Assembly: GCA_900541495.1 (NCBI GenBank)
Contig: UQKC01000003.1
Location: 1-64,000, forward strand
Reading direction: 5' to 3'
Length of the DNA stretch: 64,000 nt
DNA from: an uncultured Ruminococcus sp.
GTDB taxonomy: Bacteria > Bacillota > Clostridia > Oscillospirales > Ruminococcaceae
Shown: positions 32,412 through 41,038 of the stretch, one piece after another
How positions within the stretch are numbered: position 1 is the stretch's first letter
Layout of the letters: the number at the start of each line of letters is the position of its first letter
Notes under the pieces: generated by a model
The model's database searches: none
Told to the model about the DNA's origin: nothing
Seen by the model: the letters and a program-made list of their open reading frames with translations, nothing else
Translations under genes and position numbers: made by a program

Positions 32412-33275
32412 TCATACAAGCGCCGCCAGCTGGAAGCCGAGGATTCCTACGGCGCAGACTATGCTTCCCGCGAGGTTCAGACCTGTCGGGCGCGTTGTCT
32501 TTTTGAACATATCTATCACAAGTATTGCGATAAGTATCATCGGCGGAATGAACGCATCGTTCGTAAGGCTCACGGCGATAACTGCGTTTTCGAGCATAAG
32601 TCCGAGGGCGTTCGGTATTTTTGCGAGTGCGACTATTGCGGTTTCCTTTGGCTTATTTTTCACGAGCGTAACAATGCCTGCTTTCGGGAAAAGGACTATC
32701 GCAAGGAGGATAAGCGCTGCGAAAAGCGCCATATCGGGCGAGATACAGCCCTCTTTGTTTATCCATGTAACGGCGATACCGTAGCCGTAACGCGAGAGGA
32801 GATAGAGTATGAGCGGAATGACTATTTTACCGTAGTTCATCGTCTTTTTGCCCGATTTTGCGATAAGGATAAGACCTGCGACCGTTACTGCGATGCAGAT
32901 AATTTTCAGCGCAGAGAAAGCGGCCTTTCCGAGCGCGATATCGGTGAAATACGACATAAAAACAACTATTCCGAGCCAGGCTTTCAGCTCAAAAGCTGAC
33001 ATATCAACGAGGATCTTCGCCGACATTTGAAATTCGAGAAGCTTTGATATGAAAAGCAAAAGTATAAACACGAACGAAAGCGGTGTGAGCTGAAAAGTTC
33101 TGTCCGAAAACGGCAGTGTGAAAAGCATAAAGAACGCCGTTGCCGCCGCCATAATGAACGTCATCTGACTGCCGTTCATTCCAGCCTTTGTGACGGCGTA
33201 TTTATCGTTGAGCGATGTGATCGTGTAGCACAGGACTACAAGGAGCATAAGTACCATAGTTTGATTTTCCCCCAA
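32412..33275 (-). CDS. DMT-superfamily (EamA-like) membrane transporter
   Basis: A 287 aa protein with about ten hydrophobic segments, from VLMLLVVLCYTITSLND at the N-terminus to LNLAGSIVCAVGILGFQLAAL at the C-terminus. The two-repeat layout (EMRN-like segments around residues 60-120 and 190-287) fits the drug/metabolite transporter superfamily. The substrate is unknown. A TATAAT lies on the minus strand near 33300 but the -35 is weak. The LysR gene upstream in the same direction may control it. Confidence 0.75.
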   Translation of the reverse strand: MGENQTMVLMLLVVLCYTITSLNDKYAVTKAGMNGSQMTFIMAAATAFFMLFTLPFSDRTFQLTPLSFVFILLLFISKLLEFQMSAKILVDMSAFELKAWLGIVVFMSYFTDIALGKAAFSALKIICIAVTVAGLILIAKSGKKTMNYGKIVIPLILYLLSRYGYGIAVTWINKEGCISPDMALFAALILLAIVLFPKAGIVTLVKNKPKETAIVALAKIPNALGLMLENAVIAVSLTNDAFIPPMILIAILVIDMFKKTTRPTGLNLAGSIVCAVGILGFQLAALV

Positions 33276-33345
33276 AATATTTTTTAAACTGACAATTTTT
33301 AATTATACCATATATTTCTTTAAAAAGATAGAGCAAATATAAAAT

Positions 33346-34224
33346 TTATTTGACCAGTCTTCGAAAATCGTTCAAAAACCTCTCCGCTTCCTTTGAAAAG
33401 ACCTGATATTTCTTCCATACGAGGTACATCTGTGCATATTTCGGCGGATAAAACGGGCGGAAACAAAGCTTGCTGTCGCCCGAGCAGTTGATGAGCTTAT
33501 CGAGCGTTACCGCACTGCCGATGCCTTCTTCAACCAGCTTTGAGCCGTTGAAGATGAGGTTCGTTGTCGCCGAAACGATGATCTTTTCCTTTGGGATACC
33601 GAGCCATTGCGAAAGATCGACGCTGTTCATAAACTGCCTTGAAATTATGAGCGGACGGTCGGCGAGCATTTCTGTCGTGACGTACTCACCTGCCGCAAGG
33701 TCGCTGTCCTTTCGCATAAGCACTCCCCAAGTGTCGTGAACAGGAAATTTTATGTACTCAAAGGCGGTGTAATCGGCAGGCTCAAAAAGTATGCCGAAGT
33801 CGATAAGGCCCTTATTCAGCTTGTCGATAACGTCTATCGAGTCGCAGCTTATGTTGTGGAAAGTGACCTGTGGGTGCTCGTTCTGTATCTTTTTGACGAT
33901 GCCAGCAACGAGACGGAAAGCGTCCGTTTCGCCTGCGCCGATATAGATATCGCCCGTCAGCTCGTCATTTGAAGAGTTCATTTCCGTTTCGGTCTTTTCA
34001 ACGAGGTCGATAATTTCCTCTGCACGTTTGCGCAGGAGCATACCGTCCGTTGTGAGCTTTATATCGTGATTTCCGCGTTTGAAAAGCTGTTTGCCGAGTT
34101 CTTCTTCAAGCTGATGAAGCTGACGCGAAAGAGTCGGCTGAGTGATATGAAGCTTTTCAGCGGCTTTGGTTATATTTTCTTCTCTTGCGACGGTCAAAAA
34201 GTATCGGAGAACTCTTATTTCCAT
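33346..34224 (-). CDS. LysR-family transcriptional regulator
   Basis: A 292 aa protein. The N-terminal winged helix is MEIRVLRYFLTVAREENITK AAEKLHITQPTLSRQLHQLE in two pieces, the classic LysR form, followed by EELGKQLF and the inducer-binding domain (GDIYIGAGETDAFRL, LIDFGILFEP). I chose the ATG at 34224; a further upstream start at 34272 adds 16 residues that do not fit the family. It lies directly upstream of the DMT transporter gene on the same strand. The cobQ end is 44 bases away on the other side, with no shared signal seen. Confidence 0.88.
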   Translation of the reverse strand: MEIRVLRYFLTVAREENITKAAEKLHITQPTLSRQLHQLEEELGKQLFKRGNHDIKLTTDGMLLRKRAEEIIDLVEKTETEMNSSNDELTGDIYIGAGETDAFRLVAGIVKKIQNEHPQVTFHNISCDSIDVIDKLNKGLIDFGILFEPADYTAFEYIKFPVHDTWGVLMRKDSDLAAGEYVTTEMLADRPLIISRQFMNSVDLSQWLGIPKEKIIVSATTNLIFNGSKLVEEGIGSAVTLDKLINCSGDSKLCFRPFYPPKYAQMYLVWKKYQVFSKEAERFLNDFRRLVK

Positions 34225-34268
34225 AAAACACAACCTTTTTTTCAATGCGTAATTTTGAAATTTATAAA

Positions 34269-35756
34269 TCAAATTCCCTGCTCTAAAATTTTGTAGATGA
34301 GTTCCATATCGATGTTTTCACGAACGTTTTTTGCGAGGATATCGAACTGCATTTCCTTATAGGCTTTGCGGTCGGTCTTTCCGCCGCCATAAGTCAGACC
34401 CTTGCGTTCAAATAGAGTTTTCACGATGCATTCGGAAACCTCTGCGCTGTCGAAAACGCCGTGGATATAGCAGCCGTAAACGCTGCCGCTTTGTGCGCCG
34501 AGGTCGGCATTTTCGCAGGATAAAAGCGGTATTTCCTCGGAAACGGTTTTGCCGTTGTGAATTTCGTAGCCGTAAAATTCCGCACCCGATAGGTCGGAGA
34601 AAACTCCGCTGACATCGGCGAATCTGCCCTCTGTTCGGCTGCGAGTTTTCTCGCTTGAAAAATCGGTTTTGAGCTTCAAAAATCCCATTCCGCTTATCGA
34701 ACCGCCGCCCTCTGCGCCGACGGAATCGGTGACAGTTTCGCCGAGCATCTGATAGCCGCCGCATATTCCGAACACGGGAACTCCGTTTGAAGCACACTTT
34801 TTCACGGCGGCTTCGATACCGCTCTCGCGCAGCCATTTCATATCGGAGATAGTGCTTTTCGTTCCGGGAACGATTATCATATCCGCATCGGAAAGCTCCT
34901 GCGGCTTTGTGACATAGCGAACTGAAACATCATCATACTGCGAGAACACGTCAAAATCGGTGAAGTTCGATATTCTCGGAAGGCGTATAACGGCGATGTT
35001 GACTAAGCCTTTTTCGCCGTTTCTGAGCTTTTCCGAAAGGCTGTCCTCGTCCTCGATATCGCAGTTTATGTACGGCACAACGCCGACAACCGGCTTGTTT
35101 CCGCGCTCTTCAAGCATTTTTACGCCGTTAGAAAAGATACTTTTGTCACCGCGGAATTTGTTGACGATAAGCCCCTTTACGATGTTCCGCTCGTCATTTT
35201 CAAGGAGCATAAGCGTTCCGAGAAGCTGTGCGAAAACGCCGCCGCGATCAATATCTCCCGTGAGCAGGACGGGCGCATTCGCAAGCTTCGCCATGCCCAT
35301 ATTTACGATATCGTCACGCTTCAGATTTATTTCGGCGGGACTGCCTGCGCCCTCGATAACGATGATATCGTGCTGTGCCGCAAGCTCGTTATAAGCTTTC
35401 ATAATGTCGGGGATAAGGTCTTTTTTATGGCGGAAATAATCAACCGCTTTCATATTTCCGCGCACCTCGCCGTTGACGATGACCTGCGAACCGACATCGG
35501 TGGTCGGCTTCAAGAGTATCGGGTTCATCAGCACGGACGGCTCTATGCCTGCCGCTTCCGCCTGCATTGCCTGCGCTCTGCCCATTTCCAGTCCGTCCGA
35601 GGTTATATATGAATTGAGCGCCATATTCTGTGATTTGAACGGCGCGGCGGAATAGCCGTCCTGCCTGAAAATCCTGCAAAGGGCGGCGGCGATGAAGCTT
35701 TTTCCCGAGTTGGACATCGTTCCCTGTATCATAATTGCTTTAGCTTTTTTAGCCAT
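34269..35756 (-). CDS. cobQ: Cobyric acid synthase
   Basis: A glutamine-dependent amidase, 495 aa, that adds four amide groups to adenosyl-cobyrinic acid a,c-diamide to give cobyric acid. The N-terminal ATP-binding part begins IMIQGTMSNSGKSFIAAALCR with FKSQNMALNS; the C-terminal amidotransferase has VFGICGGYQMLG with the nucleophile Cys and CYIHGVFDS with the His. Last gene of the eight-gene cobalamin block (cobT first, cobQ last on the minus strand). Its start overlaps the end of the aminotransferase gene by 8 bases. Confidence 0.95.
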   Translation of the reverse strand: MAKKAKAIMIQGTMSNSGKSFIAAALCRIFRQDGYSAAPFKSQNMALNSYITSDGLEMGRAQAMQAEAAGIEPSVLMNPILLKPTTDVGSQVIVNGEVRGNMKAVDYFRHKKDLIPDIMKAYNELAAQHDIIVIEGAGSPAEINLKRDDIVNMGMAKLANAPVLLTGDIDRGGVFAQLLGTLMLLENDERNIVKGLIVNKFRGDKSIFSNGVKMLEERGNKPVVGVVPYINCDIEDEDSLSEKLRNGEKGLVNIAVIRLPRISNFTDFDVFSQYDDVSVRYVTKPQELSDADMIIVPGTKSTISDMKWLRESGIEAAVKKCASNGVPVFGICGGYQMLGETVTDSVGAEGGGSISGMGFLKLKTDFSSEKTRSRTEGRFADVSGVFSDLSGAEFYGYEIHNGKTVSEEIPLLSCENADLGAQSGSVYGCYIHGVFDSAEVSECIVKTLFERKGLTYGGGKTDRKAYKEMQFDILAKNVRENIDMELIYKILEQGI

Positions 35757-36780
35757 TCAGACACCTCTCTATCGCACTTACAAGCGCAGCATTTTCTTCG
35801 TGCGAACGCACCGCTATGCGGAAAAAACCGTCCGTCAGACCGCTGAAATTTGCGCAGTTTCGTATAAGGATTTTTTTCTGCAAGAGCATTTCGTCAAGCG
35901 GAAGTTTCGTATAAAAAAGAATGAAATTTGCTTCGGACGGATAGACTTTGAAACCGAAATTTTGAAGCTTTTCCGTCAGACATTCACGTTCGGCTTTCAC
36001 CAATTCAAGCGTTTCTTCAAGATAATATTTTTCGCTAAGAGCCGCCACTCCTGCCGTCTGCGCAGGTGCGGAAACGCTCCAGAACTGCCCGTTTTTGCAG
36101 ACCTTTTCAGCTAAAGCTTTGTCACCGAAAAGAGCATAGCCGAGTCGCAGTCCAGCCATTGCGTAAATTTTCGTAAAGGCTTTGAGGACGACAACATTCG
36201 GGTTAAAAAACTGCTCTGCGCGAGCGGCATTTTCCGTAAAATCGATAAAACATTCATCACAAAGAAAAACGATATCGTTCGCTTTGCACTTTTCGCATAT
36301 TCGGTGCAGAAGTTCACCGTCTATCGTTCGTCCCGTGGGATTGTTCGGGGTGCATAAAATGAGCATCTGAACGGTTTCGTCAAGCTTTTCAAGAATATTT
36401 TCATCAAGCGCAAAATTGGTTTGCTCCGAAAGAAAATATGCCGAAATTTCACAGTCATTATACGTAAGCGCCTTTGAATATTCGCTGAAAGACGGTGCGC
36501 AGACAACGGCTTTTTTCGGCTTCACAGCTTGAACTATTCGGAAAATAAGGTCAGCCGCACCGTTTCCGCAGACGATATTTTCGGTTGGAAAATTCTCGCG
36601 CTCGGAAAGTTTTTTTACAAGGCTTCTGCAGAACGGGTCGGGGTATTTTTCCCATTCGGATATGCTTTTTCGAAGTGCTTTTTTCACGCTTTCGGGCATA
36701 CCGAGCGGATTGAGGTTTGCCGAGAAATCATACACTATCTCACAGTCAAATGTGTCGCCGCCGTGTTCATTTTTTATCAT
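35749..36780 (-). CDS. cobD: Threonine-phosphate decarboxylase-like PLP enzyme
   Basis: A 343 aa aminotransferase-fold protein of the HisC/CobD branch. It starts with FSANLNPLGMPESVKKAL and YPDPFCRSLVKKL, has CGNGAADLIFRI, CTPNNPTGRTIDG, and the PLP Lys in VLKAFTKIYAMAGLRLGY. In the cobalamin setting it most likely makes 1-aminopropan-2-yl phosphate from L-threonine phosphate, the side chain added by cbiB, the next gene upstream. A histidinol-phosphate role is less likely because no his genes are near. The overlaps with cbiB (4 bases) and cobQ (8 bases) show tight coupling. Confidence 0.85.
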   Translation of the reverse strand: MIKNEHGGDTFDCEIVYDFSANLNPLGMPESVKKALRKSISEWEKYPDPFCRSLVKKLSERENFPTENIVCGNGAADLIFRIVQAVKPKKAVVCAPSFSEYSKALTYNDCEISAYFLSEQTNFALDENILEKLDETVQMLILCTPNNPTGRTIDGELLHRICEKCKANDIVFLCDECFIDFTENAARAEQFFNPNVVVLKAFTKIYAMAGLRLGYALFGDKALAEKVCKNGQFWSVSAPAQTAGVAALSEKYYLEETLELVKAERECLTEKLQNFGFKVYPSEANFILFYTKLPLDEMLLQKKILIRNCANFSGLTDGFFRIAVRSHEENAALVSAIERCLNG

Positions 36781-37742
36781 AGCAGACCTCCGAAAATTGC
36801 CGCTCTCAGCGCCGCGCTGATGACAAGCACTATGACCGATGTGCAGTACATAAGTCTGTTTGCGCGGCGGATATCTTCGCTTTCGGGAGGGCGGATATCA
36901 TCGCCGATGAACTCCTTTTTATGAAGCTCGCCGAAGTAATATGCGTCCCCTGCAAGACGGATATCGAGTGCACCTGCGCAGACCGATTCCGTTTGCGCGG
37001 AGTTCGGGCTGGCGTGTTTTCTGCGGTCACGCTTCCATATACGAGCGGCGTTTTTGCCGTCTGCACCGAGCATATATGCCGAAAGTATCATCACAAGTGC
37101 AGTCAGCCTTGACGGGATAAAGTTCAGCACATCATCAAGCTTTGCGGCAAAGCGTCCGATATCGATGTATTTTTCATTTGTATAGCCTATCATTGAATCC
37201 ATTGTATTTGCGGCTTTGTAGAAGAATCCGAGTGGTGCGCCGCCGAATGCGATGTACATTATCGGTGCTGTCACGCCGTCCGAGGTGTTCTCCGCAACTG
37301 TTTCGACAGCCGCTTTGACGATGCCCGTTTCGTCCAGCACGTCGGTATCTCTGCCGACTATCATCGACACGGCTTTGCGCGCTTTTTCGATGTCTTTTTC
37401 CTCGACAGCGCGGCAGACTTTCATACTTTCTTTCTGCAAACACCGAGCCGCAACGAGCTGCCAGCACATCACGCTTTCCACCGCCAAGCCGAGGTAAATA
37501 TTAATTTTATAGCACACAAAAAGCACCGCGAGCGGCACGAGTGTTGACGCGATAAGCACGGTCAGCGCAAGAAAAACACCGCCTTTGCGCAGATTTTTGA
37601 ACCTTTCGCGGACAAACTTTTCCAGCTTTGCGATAAGCGTTCCGATCGCCCTTATCGGGTGCGGAAAATTATATGGGTCGCCGACAAAAATATCGATGAC
37701 AAAGCCGACAAGCATCGGCAGAGCGTAAATAAAGCCTTTCAT
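36777..37742 (-). CDS. cbiB: Adenosylcobinamide-phosphate synthase
   Basis: A membrane enzyme of 321 aa that attaches the aminopropanol phosphate arm to adenosylcobyric acid. Marks: GFVIDIFVGDPYNFPHPIRAIG at the N-terminus, SMIVGRDTDVLDETGIVKAAVETVAENTSDGV in pieces, APIMYIAFGGAPLGFFYKAANTMDSMIGY and DAYYFGELHKKEFIGD. Several hydrophobic spans are present. It follows cobC by 5 bases and overlaps the CobD-like gene by 4, both partners in the same pathway. Confidence 0.95.
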   Translation of the reverse strand: MKGFIYALPMLVGFVIDIFVGDPYNFPHPIRAIGTLIAKLEKFVRERFKNLRKGGVFLALTVLIASTLVPLAVLFVCYKINIYLGLAVESVMCWQLVAARCLQKESMKVCRAVEEKDIEKARKAVSMIVGRDTDVLDETGIVKAAVETVAENTSDGVTAPIMYIAFGGAPLGFFYKAANTMDSMIGYTNEKYIDIGRFAAKLDDVLNFIPSRLTALVMILSAYMLGADGKNAARIWKRDRRKHASPNSAQTESVCAGALDIRLAGDAYYFGELHKKEFIGDDIRPPESEDIRRANRLMYCTSVIVLVISAALRAAIFGGLL

Positions 37743-37747
37743 TTTTC

Positions 37748-38308
37748 CTAAATTCTTTCCGTAATAATTATTTTTTCACCGTCAAATTCGGTAACAAAAC
37801 CGTGGGCATTCGACACTTGAAAATCATAGTAGCCGCCCTTTGGATAAACGTATTTTTCCATAACGGACATTATCGTTCCGCCGTGTACAACGAGTGCAAG
37901 CACTGTTTTTTTGTCAAATCCTGCGACAGCTTTTTCAAACTCTGCAATGCACCTTTTCTTAAAGTCGGACGGCGTTTCTCCATTCGGAAAAGCCGCAGTT
38001 CCGCCGCTGTCTATCCAGTGCTGATAGTCGGGATTTCCCGTCAATTCGCGGTAGTTTTTACCCTCAAAGTCACCAAAATCGCACTCGCGAAAGTCATTGC
38101 AGACGGTGATTTTTTTATCGGGATAGATAAGCTTTGCGGTTTGCTGACAGCGTTTCATCGGACTTGCAAGAACTTCATCACATTCGGGATATTTTATGCA
38201 TTCAAGCTCGCTGATGCCCTCTTTGCAAAGCGGTTCGTCCGTCCTGCCTATGTACCTTTTTTCAAGGTTTCCTGCGGTCTTGCCGTGGCGGATAAAGATT
38301 ATTTTCAC
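37748..38308 (-). CDS. cobC: Alpha-ribazole phosphatase-like histidine phosphatase
   Basis: A 186 aa enzyme of the phosphoglycerate-mutase fold. The catalytic His is in FIRHGKTAGN, followed by YIGRTDEPLCKEG, the Glu region FRECDFGDFEGKNYREL and VVHGGTIMSVM with the second His. In this operon it most likely removes the phosphate from alpha-ribazole phosphate or adenosylcobalamin phosphate. A longer open frame extends upstream, but GGGGAG sits before the GTG at 38308 (VKIIFIRHGK), so I chose that start. It overlaps the CobU-like gene by 4 bases (GTGA). Confidence 0.88.
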   Translation of the reverse strand: MKIIFIRHGKTAGNLEKRYIGRTDEPLCKEGISELECIKYPECDEVLASPMKRCQQTAKLIYPDKKITVCNDFRECDFGDFEGKNYRELTGNPDYQHWIDSGGTAAFPNGETPSDFKKRCIAEFEKAVAGFDKKTVLALVVHGGTIMSVMEKYVYPKGGYYDFQVSNAHGFVTEFDGEKIIITERI

Positions 38309-38700
38309 GCTTTGTTCTCCCCTTTTATTATGGTCGGGATACCGCAGGTAAGGCGAATCACTTCGCTTGAATTTCGTGCAATAAGACAGCCTGCACGTCC
38401 CGTTTCTTCGCGCCATATACGGTCGTTTTTTTTGAGAGGGATTATTCCTGCGCCTATCTCGTTGATTATAACAACAGCGTTAGGATTCTCCCTGCAAAGC
38501 CGCTCGGTAAAAGTTTGAACATCGGCTTTTTCTTCAAGCAAACGCTCCACGATGAGCTGATAATCGGCAATGCATTTCGCCGAAAAAACAGCATCGAACG
38601 AACAATTTTCTCCATTCAGGATCTCTTCATCTGAGAAGCCGAAGCGCGTTTTAGCATAATCTTTTTTGCCGCTGAACGCTCCGCCCGTTATCATTATCAT
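38305..38700 (-). CDS. Short CobU-like protein lacking the central guanylyl site
   Basis: A 131 aa relative of adenosylcobinamide kinase/guanylyltransferase. It keeps the P-loop ITGGAFSGKKDYA and the C-terminal part of CobU (VVIINEIGAGIIPLKKNDR and EVIRLTCGIP). About 40 central residues are missing, including the His-containing segment that accepts GMP in CobU (compare ERHRKMR in the full-length copy at 39464-39982). The Ser of the usual GKS is Lys. It may be a decayed paralogue or a regulator or NTP-binding partner. It is coupled by overlap to both cobC and cobS, so it is still part of the operon. Confidence 0.75.
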   Translation of the reverse strand: MIMITGGAFSGKKDYAKTRFGFSDEEILNGENCSFDAVFSAKCIADYQLIVERLLEEKADVQTFTERLCRENPNAVVIINEIGAGIIPLKKNDRIWREETGRAGCLIARNSSEVIRLTCGIPTIIKGENKA

Positions 38701-39467
38701 AACAGCACCAACCTTTCTCCGAGTACTGCGCCGACAAGCACCGCAATCTCACATACCTGCAAAAACCAGCCTGCAAGGTCGCCCGTTATCCCTCCGAAGT
38801 TTTTGTACGATGATACTCTATAGTAAACGAATGTCAGGACTGCGCCGAGTATCGCACAGCCGCCGACAGCAAGGCCTGCGCCGAACATTGCCGCAGAGGA
38901 TAAAATTGCAATGATTACAAGTACAGCAACAGTCACGTTTTTATGCGCAGGCTTGGCAAAGCTTTGAAGTGCGCCGTCCTTTTTCGCGCCTTTGAACGTC
39001 ACAGCGGCAAATCCGCTCAACGCTCTTGAAAGCACGAAACCGACAGCAACAACGACAGCCGCGGCGGTGCTTTTCACCTCGGACAGAAGAGCCGTTTGCA
39101 GGATAAGGTAGGCGCAGACTTTCATCACAGCGAACGAGCCGATGTGTGGGTCGCTCATAATTTTCAGCTTGGTTTCTCTGTCGGCACAGGAGGCTTTAGC
39201 GTCCGTCACGTCACAGAAACCGTCAAGGTGAATTCCGCCCGTGACGAGCAGTGGGATAAGCGCAGAAACCGCTCCACAGAGGAACGAGCCAACGCCGAGC
39301 AGGGTGCAGACATATCTCCACAAAAGGAAAACAGCGCCCGAAACTGCGCCGATGAGCGGAAAGAAGCAGAGCGCATAACGGCGGTTCTCCTCTTTCCATT
39401 CAACCTGCGGCATCGGTATGCGCGAGTACATCAAAAATGCGCTTGCAAGCGACTTTAAAACTGTCAT
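38697..39467 (-). CDS. cobS: Adenosylcobinamide-GDP ribazoletransferase (cobalamin synthase)
   Basis: A 256 aa integral membrane enzyme that joins alpha-ribazole to adenosylcobinamide-GDP, the last assembly step. Motifs are FLMYSRIPMPQVEW, GIHLDGFCDVTDAKASCADRE with the metal-binding acids, LKIMSDPHIGSFAV, and several hydrophobic spans. I chose the ATG at 39467 (MTVLKSLASAF) with AAAGGA before it; the longer frame to 39509 has no ribosome site. It overlaps cobU by 4 bases (ATGA). Confidence 0.94.
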   Translation of the reverse strand: MTVLKSLASAFLMYSRIPMPQVEWKEENRRYALCFFPLIGAVSGAVFLLWRYVCTLLGVGSFLCGAVSALIPLLVTGGIHLDGFCDVTDAKASCADRETKLKIMSDPHIGSFAVMKVCAYLILQTALLSEVKSTAAAVVVAVGFVLSRALSGFAAVTFKGAKKDGALQSFAKPAHKNVTVAVLVIIAILSSAAMFGAGLAVGGCAILGAVLTFVYYRVSSYKNFGGITGDLAGWFLQVCEIAVLVGAVLGERLVLL

Positions 39468-39982
39468 TTTATCGTTCCTTTCAGCGGCACGGTAACGCCG
39501 TACACGCAATCAACAACAAGGTCGGAAAGCTCCGCGGTTCGGCGGTTTATCTCGCCCATTGCCCTTATATATTCGGCTGTTCCCTCGGCATAGGAAATGC
39601 CGTCGCTGCCGACCTCGTTCGTGACGATGACAAGCAGCTTTGTGCGGCTTTTGAGCTGTTTTATCCCGTCAATAATTTTATTGGCAGGATAGGTCATTTT
39701 TTCGCTGCAAAACATTTCGTTCGCGCAAAGATTTCCCATACATTCAAGCAGAACTCCGCAGCTTTCGGGGACATTAACGCCGCCTATATCCGTATATTTT
39801 TCTATCGTTTCAAAACCTTTTCCCGAGCGCATTTTTCGGTGGCGTTCTATCGCAGCAAAGGCTTCTTCGCCGTAGGGCTGCATCGTTGCGATGTAAATTT
39901 TTTCACCCGGAAAATCATTGAAAAGTGACTCGGCAAAGTGCGATTTTCCGCATTTTGAGCCGCCCGTTACAAGGACCGTCAT
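39464..39982 (-). CDS. cobU: Adenosylcobinamide kinase/guanylyltransferase
   Basis: A 172 aa bifunctional enzyme that phosphorylates adenosylcobinamide and then attaches GMP. It has the P-loop VTGGSKCGKSHFAE, YIATMQPYGEEAF, the guanylylated-His region IERHRKMR, LLECMGNLCANEMF and IVTNEVGSDGI. Unlike the shorter copy two genes downstream, all CobU motifs are present. It overlaps both cobS and cobT by 4 bases. Confidence 0.94.
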   Translation of the reverse strand: MTVLVTGGSKCGKSHFAESLFNDFPGEKIYIATMQPYGEEAFAAIERHRKMRSGKGFETIEKYTDIGGVNVPESCGVLLECMGNLCANEMFCSEKMTYPANKIIDGIKQLKSRTKLLVIVTNEVGSDGISYAEGTAEYIRAMGEINRRTAELSDLVVDCVYGVTVPLKGTIK

Positions 39983-41019
39983 TTCAGTTCCACATACCTT
40001 TCCATTCCCATTTCGTCAAAGCGGTGAGCGCTGTTGTAGACCGCAAGCGCGCCGTCAAGGAGAGGCAGGAGCATAATTCCGCCCGTCCCCTCGCCAAGAC
40101 GCATTTCTGCCGTTATAAGCGGCTTCAAACCGAGCTTTTCAAGCAGCATTTTGCCCGATCTTTCGCCCGAAACGTGGCTTGCGAGCATATAATCTTTCGC
40201 AAAAGGGCAAATTTCACAAGCGAGGAGTGCCGCAACAGCAGATATCATGCCGTCAATGATGACAGGAACGCGATAGACTGCTCCGCCGAGGAAAATTCCC
40301 GCCATTCCTGCGATATCATAGCCGCCAAGCTTTGCGAGAAGTTCGATTGGCTTGTTTTTGTCGGGTCTATTCACGGCAATCGCGCGCTCTATCGCGGAAA
40401 TTTTACGTTTAAGACCTGCGCTGTCCAATCCTGCACCTCTGCCTGTGACTTTCTTCGGCGGCAGGTCGAGCAGGACAGATGCGAGCGCGGCGGAGGTGGT
40501 GGTGTTCCCTATCCCCATTTCGCCCGTGATGATGATATCCGCTTTGCTGTCGCAGACGATATCCATTCCGATGGCAATTGCTTCTTCGGCTTGCTCGGTC
40601 GTCATCGCTGCTTCCTCGGCAATATTTTTTGTGCCGTAGGAAATTTTTCGTTTGAGAAGCTTTTCGCTCTCAACATCGCGGTCAATGCCGATGTCAACAG
40701 CTGTAACGCTTGCATTATAAAGCTTTGCGAGGACGTTTATGTTGGAATTACCCTCGGCTATTTCCTTTGCGCAGAGTGCGGTCACGGAGCTGTCCGACTG
40801 GGAAACGCCCTCTTTTACGACACCGTTATCGGCGCACATCACGACCGCTTGACGGCTGTTTATTTTAACGTTCGGAGTGCCTTGGACGGCGGCTATTTTC
40901 TCCACGGCTTCTTCGAGCAGACCCAAGCTGCCAAGCGGTTTTGCAACGCTGTTCCAGCGCTCTCTTGCTGCCCTTGCGGAATTCCGATCCGCAGGTATTA
41001 TGTTTTTTATCCTGTTCAT
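39979..41019 (-). CDS. cobT: Nicotinate-nucleotide:dimethylbenzimidazole phosphoribosyltransferase
   Basis: A 346 aa enzyme that activates the lower-ligand base to alpha-ribazole phosphate. Seen: RWNSVAKPLGSLGLLEEAVEKIAA, VVMCADNGVVKEGVSQS, DIIITGEMGIGNTTTSAA and GGYDIAGMAGIFLGGA, with HVSGERSG near the end; LRLGEGTGG-like MRLGEGTGGIMLLPLLD carries the catalytic Glu. GGAGAGG precedes the ATG at 41019. It is the first gene of the late cobalamin block, and a transglutaminase-like gene ends 19 bases upstream on the same strand, so both may share a promoter. No cobalamin riboswitch was recognised upstream. Confidence 0.95.
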   Translation of the reverse strand: MNRIKNIIPADRNSARAARERWNSVAKPLGSLGLLEEAVEKIAAVQGTPNVKINSRQAVVMCADNGVVKEGVSQSDSSVTALCAKEIAEGNSNINVLAKLYNASVTAVDIGIDRDVESEKLLKRKISYGTKNIAEEAAMTTEQAEEAIAIGMDIVCDSKADIIITGEMGIGNTTTSAALASVLLDLPPKKVTGRGAGLDSAGLKRKISAIERAIAVNRPDKNKPIELLAKLGGYDIAGMAGIFLGGAVYRVPVIIDGMISAVAALLACEICPFAKDYMLASHVSGERSGKMLLEKLGLKPLITAEMRLGEGTGGIMLLPLLDGALAVYNSAHRFDEMGMERYVELK

Positions 41020-41038
41020 TTTTCCTCTCCAAAACTTT

